A program made the translations under genes and the position numbers. The notes under the pieces were generated by a model. That model did not search any database. It was given only the letters and a program-made list of their open reading frames with translations, and was not told the DNA's origin. Below are positions 1 to 4,983 of a stretch of DNA of 10,154 nt, piece after piece. Source of the stretch: an uncultured candidate division WPS-2 bacterium. Lineage in GTDB: Bacteria; Vulcanimicrobiota; Vulcanimicrobiia; Vulcanimicrobiales; Vulcanimicrobiaceae. The stretch lies in assembly GCA_937927945.1 (NCBI GenBank), contig CALEYW010000096.1, forward strand, positions 1 to 10,154, in the 5' to 3' direction. Numbering within the stretch: the first letter of the stretch is position 1; the number at the start of each line of letters is the position of its first letter.

Positions 1-283
1 TGGCGCTGAGCATCACGATCGGGGCTTCGGTCAGCCGGCGCAGCATCGGCAGCATAGCGATTCCGTCGACTTTCGGCAGCATCACGTCGAGCAGAATGAG
101 CTCCGGCTTCCACTCCTGGATCAACGGGATCGCCGCCGGACCGTCCGCGACGGAACGCACCTCGAAACCGCGACTCTTCAACCCGAGTTCGAGCATCTCG
201 CGAATGGGACGTTCGTCGTCGACGACGAGGAGTCGCGGGGCCGGCCCCACTTCGTCTCGCTGGTTTGCCATAGGAAGTACCAT
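1..283 (-). CDS. Response regulator receiver domain, partial
   Basis: This is the N-terminal part of a two-component response regulator; the C-terminal output domain lies beyond the left edge, so its targets are unknown. Numbered from the ATG at 271, the receiver (CheY-like) signature is clear: the acidic pair D18-D19 followed by E20 after the first strand (LLVVDDE), and the phospho-acceptor D62 in LILLDVMLP followed by KVDG. The switch residue is probably S89 in IVMLSA. Two in-frame ATGs compete, at 283 and at 271. Neither has a clear Shine-Dalgarno sequence. I chose 283 because TACACT lies exactly six bases upstream of it, a spacing also seen before the multicopper oxidase gene. Receiver identity is very likely; OmpR-type is only the commonest possibility. 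No partner histidine kinase is visible in the window. Confidence 0.9.
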   Translation of the reverse strand, partial: MVLPMANQRDEVGPAPRLLVVDDERPIREMLELGLKSRGFEVRSVADGPAAIPLIQEWKPELILLDVMLPKVDGIAMLPMLRRLTEAPIVMLSA

Positions 284-289
284 ATGCAC

Positions 290-295
290 AGTGTA
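290..295 (-). promoter_or_regulatory. Possible -10 hexamer of a leaderless response regulator transcript
   Basis: Read on the minus strand, TACACT (4 of 6 matches to TATAAT) is followed by six bases and then the ATG at 283. That would put the transcription start at or next to the start codon. No convincing -35 is visible, so support comes mainly from the matching arrangement before the multicopper oxidase gene. Confidence 0.3.
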
Positions 296-424
296 GAACG
301 GGTCGCGGAGAGCAACTAGAGAGTTCGGCGGCGCCTGCGGCCGGCTCCCCTGCGCGACACGTCATCTTCGGGACGCCCCCTCCGCCGCGGAGGAATCGGC
401 ACCGTTCTCCGAACCGACTCCGAC
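296..424. other. Short divergent spacer
   Basis: The stretch between the response regulator (minus) and the small membrane protein gene (plus) is GC-rich and holds no ORF or RNA gene I can support. A GGAGG-like run near 389-393 is too far from the ATG at 425 to serve as its ribosome binding site, and no start codon follows it at a suitable distance. Confidence 0.4.
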
Positions 425-799
425 ATGGGCGCCATACTGGCCGTAACCATGAGATACCCCATCCCGGGACGTGCGCGCGATCTCGCCATCACCGACTTCC
501 GCTTCGCGGTGCGCGCCGCCGCTGTGTTGACCGACCGGAGCGGCCGGACGTACCTCGTCTACTCGCCCATCCCGCCCCCACTCGAGCCGCTCGCGCCGGT
601 GCTCGACGAAGACGTTCCGCGGCCGGCGCGCCGGCTCGCCGAGTGGGTGTTGTACGTGCTATGGGGTGTTGCCGCTGCGGCGGCGTTCTGGTTCGTCTTC
701 CTCGTGCCTCGTGACGAGGCACCGGACGCGCTGGTTCGTCCTATGCCGGCCTCCTTCGCGTCACTCTCTGCCTCTTTTCCAGAGGGCATGTCACATTGA
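425..799 (+). CDS. Small single-pass membrane protein, unknown function
   Basis: I do not recognise a family. The 124-residue product has a polar N-terminal half (about residues 10-70) with a proline-rich stretch near 48-58, then one strongly hydrophobic segment at about residues 74-94 rich in Ala, Trp, Phe and Val. That segment looks like a single transmembrane helix; basic residues before it (RR at 69-70) suggest the N-terminus stays in the cytoplasm. A short Ser/Ala/Pro-rich tail follows. No Shine-Dalgarno sequence precedes the ATG at 425 or the in-frame ATG at 449, so the start is uncertain. It lies 56 bases upstream of the TauE/SafE-type gene on the same strand and could be co-transcribed with it. 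The helix and its orientation among neighbours support a real gene, but a spurious ORF is not excluded. Confidence 0.55.
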   Translation: MGAILAVTMRYPIPGRARDLAITDFRFAVRAAAVLTDRSGRTYLVYSPIPPPLEPLAPVLDEDVPRPARRLAEWVLYVLWGVAAAAAFWFVFLVPRDEAPDALVRPMPASFASLSASFPEGMSH

Positions 800-840
800 G
801 TCTCGGTAGCGCGGCGTAGGACTTTTCCTTCGACGTCTCT

Positions 841-846
841 AGGAGG
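841..846 (+). promoter_or_regulatory. Ribosome binding site AGGAGG
   Basis: A perfect Shine-Dalgarno hexamer nine bases before GTG 856. It fixes the start of the TauE/SafE-family gene, which has no ATG at its N-terminus. Confidence 0.85.
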
Positions 847-855
847 CTTGCCGGC

Positions 856-1650
856 GTGGTGACGTTGCACCTTGGGATTCTGTTCGTCGCGGCGATGATG
901 GCGGGCGCGATGAACGCGCTCGCCGGAGGCGGCACGTTCTTCAGCTTCCCGGCACTGATGGCGCTGGGGGTTCCGGCGCTCCTGTCGAACGCGACGAACG
1001 CCGTTTGCGTCACTCCGGGCCATGCGCTCGCAGCCGTCGTCTACAAGCGTGAGATCGCTCGCGCACCGCGGCGCGTCGTCATGTGTACGATAGCGGCCAG
1101 CCTCGGCGCCGTCATCGGAGCCTGGCTGCTGACGGTGACGAACCCCAATACCTTCAACATCCTCGTGCCATGGCTGCTCCTCGTCGCGACCTTGATGTTC
1201 GCGTTCGGGCCCGTAGTCCAGAAGTGGACGAAACGCCTCGCCGCTAGAACGCCGCAAGCCGTCGTTACCGACCCAAACGCGATCGGGAACAACGTTCAGT
1301 CGTGGATCGGATACGCTCTCGGGTCGATCTACGGCGGCTACTTCGGCGCGGGACAGGGGATCGTGCTGATGACGATCGTCACCATGAGCGGCGTCGATGA
1401 CCTCCAGGAAGCGAACGCGATCAAGAACGCCGTCGCGACGTTCGTCTCGTTCATCGCCGTCGTCATCCTCGCGTTCCGAGGCCTGATTCTGTGGAACTAC
1501 GGCCTTTTTATGGTCGTCGGCGCGATCATCGGCGGCTTCGCCGGCGGTAAGCTCGCGAAGGTCCTCAGCAAGCGAGTCCTCCGCAGCTTCGTCCTTCTCG
1601 TCGCGGTCTTCCTCACCGTCGTCTACTTTTGGCGCACCTACGCCCATTGA
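856..1650 (+). CDS. TauE/SafE-family integral membrane permease
   Basis: This is probably an inner-membrane permease of the TauE/SafE family, whose members export or import sulfite, sulfoacetate and other small organosulfur or organic anions; the substrate here cannot be read from sequence. The 264 residues are almost entirely hydrophobic helices. The two halves carry the family's internal repeat: the first has AGAMNALAGGGTF then SNATNAV (about residues 16-50), the second GGYFGAGQG then ANAIKNAVA (about residues 160-194), followed by a glycine-rich helix near 217-232. A soluble loop with KRLAAR lies in the middle (about 123-145). The start is GTG at 856, supported by AGGAGG at 841-846 nine bases upstream; the next codon is also Val. 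Length is normal for the family. No sulfur-metabolism gene is adjacent, so context does not refine the role. Confidence 0.9.
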   Translation: MVTLHLGILFVAAMMAGAMNALAGGGTFFSFPALMALGVPALLSNATNAVCVTPGHALAAVVYKREIARAPRRVVMCTIAASLGAVIGAWLLTVTNPNTFNILVPWLLLVATLMFAFGPVVQKWTKRLAARTPQAVVTDPNAIGNNVQSWIGYALGSIYGGYFGAGQGIVLMTIVTMSGVDDLQEANAIKNAVATFVSFIAVVILAFRGLILWNYGLFMVVGAIIGGFAGGKLAKVLSKRVLRSFVLLVAVFLTVVYFWRTYAH

Positions 1651-1667
1651 GACGGAGCCGAACTTCT

Positions 1668-1697
1668 CCAGATTGCTTCTGGAACGCGGTGTATACC
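1668..1697 (+). promoter_or_regulatory. Operator/promoter box of secreted protein gene 1
   Basis: The interrupted palindrome CCAGA-N5-TCTGG (1668-1682) is followed, ten bases after TCTG, by TATACC (1692-1697), a plausible -10 hexamer. The same elements with the same internal spacing occur upstream of the paralogous gene at 3575 (3493-3522). The palindrome covers the place where a -35 would sit, so it may be a regulator site or part of an alternative-sigma promoter. It also overlaps a weak hairpin (TCCAG/CTGGA) after the permease gene, so a role in its 3' end is an alternative. Confidence 0.45.
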
Positions 1698-1729
1698 GAC
1701 GATAGAGTACGCTTACATTACACACGAAA

Positions 1730-2146
1730 GTGAGAATCCGAAAGATCATGTTCCTCTCCACCATCGCCGGGGTTACCGGCGCCCTCGCCCTCGCCGCCGG
1801 CTCACCGGTTGTGGCGCACCTCTCGCCGACAGCCTCACCGGTCAGCGTCGCCTCGTGCAACTACACCACGTACGATGTCCCGCCACTCCCCTCAACTGCG
1901 CCGATGAGACACTCGAACTTGCGCATCACGTTCACGAATCAGTCGCCGCTCACGGCGACGAACGTGACCTTCGCGGTCCGCTATCGGGTCAGCACGCAGA
2001 TCGTCAAGGCCACCGGGAAGTTCTCGAGCGGGACGCCGATCTCGAAAGACTTCACACCGTCGACGGCACCCGAATACCACGGACCAGCCAAATGCAGCGT
2101 GCAGTCGGTCAAGTTCAGCGACGGTACGACCTGGCAGGCCATGTGA
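1730..2146 (+). CDS. Secreted protein of unknown family, paralogue of the gene at 3575
   Basis: The 138-residue product starts with a signal peptide: a basic RIRK n-region, a hydrophobic core to about residue 25, and a likely cleavage site near VVAHL. The mature part looks like a small beta-rich domain. It aligns by eye with the protein at 3575-4006: a Cys near the mature N-terminus (C43), an I-x-(F/V)-x-NQ strand, a V-x-F-x-V-x-YR strand, G-x-FS-x-G, then a second Cys (C122) and FxDGTxW at the C-terminus. The two conserved cysteines could form a disulfide in the periplasm. The start is uncertain: GTG 1730 supplies the basic n-region, while ATG 1748 gives a leader length closer to the paralogue; neither has a strong ribosome binding site. 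Function unknown. Confidence 0.8.
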   Translation: MRIRKIMFLSTIAGVTGALALAAGSPVVAHLSPTASPVSVASCNYTTYDVPPLPSTAPMRHSNLRITFTNQSPLTATNVTFAVRYRVSTQIVKATGKFSSGTPISKDFTPSTAPEYHGPAKCSVQSVKFSDGTTWQAM

Positions 2147-2194
2147 GCAGCATGACGCACGGCCCGAGCAGCGAGCAGCGGCCGCGCGTCACTT

Positions 2195-2763
2195 TCACTG
2201 CGACGTGAACGCGATCGACGTCTCGACGGGACCTTCCGACGCGCAACGGCATGTCCGCCGGCGGATTGTCGACGAGGATACGTACGGGAATGCGCTCAGC
2301 GATCTTCACGAAGTTCCCGGTCGCAATTTGGGCGGGAACGAGACTGAACGCGCTCTGCGATGCCGGAGCGATAGCGGCGACGTGTCCGTGAACTCCACGC
2401 CCTTGGCAGGCCTCGACGCCGATCTCGACGTGCGGCCCCGGGCGGACGTGCGCGAGCTGCGTTCCTTGTAGTTCGCGGAGATGTGCCTGGAGCGACTTCG
2501 CCTGCGCGAATCCCGCGTCGGCTTGCGCCCGGGAGGTCGAGACGCGATACGGGCTGACGTTTTGCGCCAGCAGGCCTTGCGCCGCACGCTGTGCACCAAG
2601 CTGCTACCGGGCGATGTCGCCCGTCTCGGCGAACGACACGTACCGGACGAGATCGCATTCGCTTGGCAATCCGGTTCTGCGTGGCCGCGATACCGCCGAT
2701 ACCCTGCATCCTCTGCGCGGCAACCTGCGTGCGGGTGCGGGTTTCCACTACGCTCGCCGTCGG
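2195..2763 (-). pseudogene. Decayed HlyD/EmrA-type membrane fusion protein gene
   Basis: Intact, this would encode a periplasmic adaptor linking an inner-membrane pump to an outer-membrane channel. No single frame is open, but joined minus-strand frames read like EmrA-type proteins: TRTQVAAQRMQ, then DLVRYVSFAETGDIAR, a coiled-coil-like AQADAGFAQAKSLQAH, the signature ISANYKE followed by QLAHVRPG, SAFSLVPAQIATGN, and IPVRILVDNPP. Lesions visible: two one-base losses near 2651-2663; a TAG at 2604-2606 where Gln (CAG) is expected; loss of roughly 50 residues (second lipoyl half) before ISANYKE; a frameshift near 2461; and another near 2226-2236, after which the frame ends GPVETSIAFTSQ and a stop at 2195-2197. 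The N-terminal anchor is absent. It sits immediately after the AraC-type gene on the same strand, so that regulator may once have controlled a pump operon. Confidence 0.8.
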
Positions 2764-2766
2764 TGT

Positions 2767-3192
2767 TTACCCGGCCGCTGCTCCGGCCGCCCAACCCAGA
2801 CTTGAGGAGAACCACGGGGCGTGACCACACTTGGGACAAGCCGGCTCCTGGCGCGGGACGTCGGTGTGCCTGCGTCGCCATTCGCTGGCGGTCATACCCA
2901 CGATACGCTTGAATTTGCGGCTGAAATGCGCCGTGTCGCCGAATCCGACGGCCGCGGCCACCTCGGCGACCGTCGCATATGGGTCCGTCAACTGCTCCTG
3001 CGCGGCGACGATGCGGCGTTCGATGATCCAGGCGTTCAGCGGCTTACCGGTCGCGGTGCTCACCAGGTTGGTGAGATGCGATCGGGAGTAACCGAGTGCG
3101 GCGGCGACGTCCCGCAGCGAAATGTGCTCGCTATAGTGCTGCTCGATGTAGTCGCGAACGCGGTCGATGAGCAACATTTGTAGACCGTTCAT
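2767..3192 (-). CDS. Stand-alone AraC-family DNA-binding protein
   Basis: A cytoplasmic transcription factor consisting of only the AraC/XylS DNA-binding domain. Of 141 residues, about 8-109 match the family: first helix-turn-helix near 25-49 (ISLRDVAAALGYSRSHLTNL), linker helix with NAWIIERRIVAAQEQL, second helix-turn-helix near 74-97 with the hallmark VGFGDTAHFSRKFKRIVGMTASEWRR. There is no N-terminal ligand-binding domain, so it resembles MarA/SoxS-type regulators controlled by their own amount, but no ligand or stimulus can be inferred. After the domain comes CPKCGHAPWF (119-128), a CxxC knuckle that could bind zinc, then a low-complexity Gly/Ala tail. The start ATG at 3192 has no good ribosome binding site; ATG at 3177 is an alternative. 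It is divergent from the secreted-protein gene at 3575, a plausible target. Confidence 0.88.
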   Translation of the reverse strand: MNGLQMLLIDRVRDYIEQHYSEHISLRDVAAALGYSRSHLTNLVSTATGKPLNAWIIERRIVAAQEQLTDPYATVAEVAAAVGFGDTAHFSRKFKRIVGMTASEWRRRHTDVPRQEPACPKCGHAPWFSSSLGWAAGAAAG

Positions 3193-3235
3193 AATCGATT
3201 CATGCCTCTGTCCGTAACGGTGACTCGACGAGTGT

Positions 3236-3364
3236 CTGACGTTTCGTCAACTTACGCTACCGGGGAAATGGTTAGCCCGCTACACCGATCCTGTCACGTC
3301 CATGCCGGATTCTGCTGTCACCGAGCCCGTACGGCAAGATTGCTGTGAAAAGCAGCAGTTTTTG
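3236..3364. repeat. Structured non-coding repeat, copy 1
   Basis: Positions 3258-3362 align without gaps to 6619-6723 with 79 of 105 identities, including a 21-base identical run (3297-3317). Weaker similarity (14 of 22) extends left to 3236. As plus-strand RNA it can form TGCTGT/ACGGCA (3313-3318 with 3331-3336). The exclusive alternative is CTGCTGT/GCAGCAG (3312-3318 with 3352-3358), followed by five T (3359-3363). A local TGCTG/CAGCA hairpin (3341-3345 with 3353-3357) also precedes the T run, so this copy looks able to terminate transcription. It lies in the divergent spacer between the AraC-type gene and the secreted-protein gene. It could be a small RNA, a cis-regulatory leader or a short mobile repeat; the strand is inferred only from the T run. 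Confidence 0.7.
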
Positions 3365-3452
3365 CCCTAGGCGCGGCTGCTTCCAATTGATAGCTTTGAC
3401 TTCCATTCGACTCCACGTCGACGCGTTCTCGTGAGAAAGACGATACCTAACG

Positions 3453-3508
3453 TTCCAGAGATACTCTAGAGAATTAGCGCTCTTCCGACTCTCCAGAATA
3501 TCTCTGAA
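3453..3508 (+). promoter_or_regulatory. Long interrupted inverted repeat with two operator-like boxes
   Basis: CAGAGATA (3456-3463) is repeated inverted as TATCTCTG (3499-3506). A bulged C at 3455 lets two further pairs form outside (3453-3454 with 3507-3508). Inside, 3466-3472 and 3490-3496 pair at 6 of 7 positions. The arms contain two versions of the box seen upstream of the paralogue: CCAGA-N5-TCTA at 3455-3468 and CCAGA-N5-TCTG at 3493-3506. They could be paired binding sites for a dimeric regulator, with the adjacent AraC-type protein a candidate, or a hairpin in a long transcript. Confidence 0.5.
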
Positions 3509-3522
3509 GCTCGCGGTATACA
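3493..3522 (+). promoter_or_regulatory. Operator/promoter box of secreted protein gene 2
   Basis: CCAGA-N5-TCTG (3493-3506), ten bases, then TATACA (3517-3522) as a probable -10. This matches the arrangement at 1668-1697 in order and spacing; over the 31 aligned bases 3491-3521 and 1667-1697 shifted to CTCCAGA, about 22 agree. No consensus -35 is visible. The predicted start of transcription lies about 45-50 bases before ATG 3575. Confidence 0.45.
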
Positions 3523-3574
3523 GCGCTCCATAAGCCTTAAGTGACCTTAACGTCGATCATCGAGAAAGCGAAGC

Positions 3575-4006
3575 ATGAACATCATCAAACTCGCCGCCGC
3601 CCTCAGCCTCGCATTAGCCACTGCTCCGCTCGCGGCAAGCGCGCAGACGCAGCCGATCGCGATCAGGACGTGCAGCGTGCTGCAGTACCAAAGCGCCGTC
3701 GGCCGCCCTTTTTGGTATCCCTGGCCGGCCCGGACGTTCGGCAGCATCTACACCGACGGCATTCAAATCTCGTACGTGAACCAGACGCAGAAGACGGCTA
3801 GCCGCGTGGCGTTCCTCGTAAACTATCGCGGCGACGTCGAGCACGTGGTCGACGTCGGGACGTTTTCGCCCGGCGCGACGATCAACCACACGTTCGGTCA
3901 ATTCTCCGGGCTCGCGTATCTGGGCTCGCGGCCGAATGGATGCCGAGTCGCTGCGATACGCTTCACGGACGGCACCGCTTGGCGCCTGCACCCTATGCCG
4001 CACTGA
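3575..4006 (+). CDS. Secreted protein of unknown family, paralogue of the gene at 1730
   Basis: The 143-residue product has a classical signal peptide: K5 in the n-region, an Ala/Leu core, and cleavage likely after ASA at about residue 23, before QTQP. The mature domain shares with the protein at 1730-2146 a Cys near its start (C33), I-x-(Y/F)-x-NQT, V-x-F-x-V-x-YRG, G-x-FS-x-G, then GC (C123) and FTDGTAW. Conservation of both cysteines suggests a disulfide and periplasmic or extracellular location. It differs in an aromatic insert near residues 44-59 (FWYPWPARTF). No function is recognised. The ATG at 3575 has only a weak GAGAAAG upstream (3562-3568). It is divergent from the AraC-type gene, carries the shared operator box upstream, and is followed at once by a strong stem-loop. 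Confidence 0.85.
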   Translation: MNIIKLAAALSLALATAPLAASAQTQPIAIRTCSVLQYQSAVGRPFWYPWPARTFGSIYTDGIQISYVNQTQKTASRVAFLVNYRGDVEHVVDVGTFSPGATINHTFGQFSGLAYLGSRPNGCRVAAIRFTDGTAWRLHPMPH

Positions 4007-4007
4007 G

Positions 4008-4028
4008 CGCCTCCCGTCTGCGGGGGCG
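4008..4028 (+). terminator. Stem-loop after secreted protein gene 2
   Basis: CGCC-T-CCCG (4008-4016) and CGGGGGCG (4021-4028) form eight GC-rich pairs with one bulged T around a TCTG loop. It starts two bases after the stop codon at 4006. There is no T run after it, so it may stabilise a 3' end or act as a non-canonical terminator between convergent genes. Confidence 0.45.
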
Positions 4029-4087
4029 GGGTAACGGCTCGTTAGCACGGACACCGGCGTCGATGCTGCACGGGTCTCCAGCTGCTC

Positions 4088-4855
4088 TTACGAGCTCAGA
4101 GACGGCGGCCGGCCCTCGTGCGCCGCGAGCAGATAGTGCAGGTCGTCACGATCGTCGATCGTCGGCCGCAGGCGGACACGGTTCGGGAACGACAGCGACG
4201 AAACCACGACGCATGCGTCGTCGCTCAGCCTGCCGCCGGCATGTTGGACGGCGGCCCGGTGGATCTCTCGCGCGGGATCTCGCCGATGCAGTACGGCATC
4301 GCGAACCGCGCGGGCGACGCCCCCGCTTCCGAAGAATGAGAGGCGATCGCCGTCCCTTCGGCGTGCTTCGGTGATGCCGTCCGTCACAACCACCAGGAAG
4401 CTGTCCCGAAACAACGGGAAGGTGTGCTCGCCGAAGGCTGACGTCGGTGCTCTCAAGCCCAAGACGGGGCCGGTCGGATTGCAATGCTGGTGCGCAGTCG
4501 CGTCCCCGTTGAAGAGCAACCCCGGCTCGTGGCCCGCCGACGCGTAGTGGATCAGTCCTTGCCGCAGGTCGGCGACGGCGACGAAGAGGCTCGCGAACGG
4601 CGTCGCATCGTCCAAGACCGCGCGCGTGAAGAAGTCAGAGGCCGCCCACATGGTCTCGGTCAGCGGCACGCACCGCGCGATCAGACGGTGCACGAACGCG
4701 CACAGAGCGCTCGCGCCGTCACCTGTTGCGGTACCTCGACCGGCAATGTCACCGACGATGATTGCGCGCCGATCCGGCGCAACGTCGAAGCACTTCGCAA
4801 AGTCACCACAGCTCTCCACTTCGTTGACCGGCCGAGCTTCGATCCAGTAGTTCAT
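4088..4855 (-). CDS. SpoIIE/RsbU-type PP2C serine phosphatase
   Basis: A cytoplasmic protein phosphatase of the SpoIIE branch of PP2C, the type that usually dephosphorylates anti-anti-sigma factors in partner-switching control of stress sigma factors. The 255 residues are essentially the catalytic domain: GDFAKCFDV (17-25), the metal-binding VGDIAGRG (D36), the typical HYASAGHEPGLLF (103-115), VVTDGITEARR (D159) and SDDACVVV (D212-D213). All expected metal-binding Asp residues appear present. There is no attached sensor, receiver or HAMP domain. The start at 4855 (MNYW) is chosen because AAGGA lies eight bases upstream; an ATG two codons earlier is too close to it. The frame stays open far upstream, but that part overlaps the catalase gene in another frame. 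It follows the catalase gene by 128 bases on the same strand. No anti-sigma partner is visible here. Confidence 0.88.
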   Translation of the reverse strand: MNYWIEARPVNEVESCGDFAKCFDVAPDRRAIIVGDIAGRGTATGDGASALCAFVHRLIARCVPLTETMWAASDFFTRAVLDDATPFASLFVAVADLRQGLIHYASAGHEPGLLFNGDATAHQHCNPTGPVLGLRAPTSAFGEHTFPLFRDSFLVVVTDGITEARRRDGDRLSFFGSGGVARAVRDAVLHRRDPAREIHRAAVQHAGGRLSDDACVVVSSLSFPNRVRLRPTIDDRDDLHYLLAAHEGRPPSLSS

Positions 4856-4983
4856 CGCCATCGTCCTTATAGTGCGGGGCCTGTCGGGTTCTGTGGGTCG
4901 CCGATGTATCGTTTCTGGGGGCAACTGCAACTTCTCGCTAGGACGCCCGGTCGCAAACGTGCACTCCGCGGGCTCACGACGTC

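Noticed and set aside
559..1860. 433-codon minus-strand ORF
   Set aside because: It lies opposite the well-supported TauE/SafE-type gene, and its Arg/Asp/Glu-rich, low-hydrophobic composition is typical of an antisense shadow in GC-rich DNA.
2205..2912. Several plus-strand ORFs across the pseudogene and AraC region
   Set aside because: They are Arg/Pro/Ala-rich antisense frames; recognisable EmrA-like and AraC-like sequence is on the minus strand.
3303..3369. Short ORF inside the repeat (MPDSA...) partly shared by both copies
   Set aside because: Differences between the copies fall mostly at first and second codon positions and change the residues, one copy stops early while the other runs on, and paired bases are preserved instead. 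This fits RNA structure, not coding.
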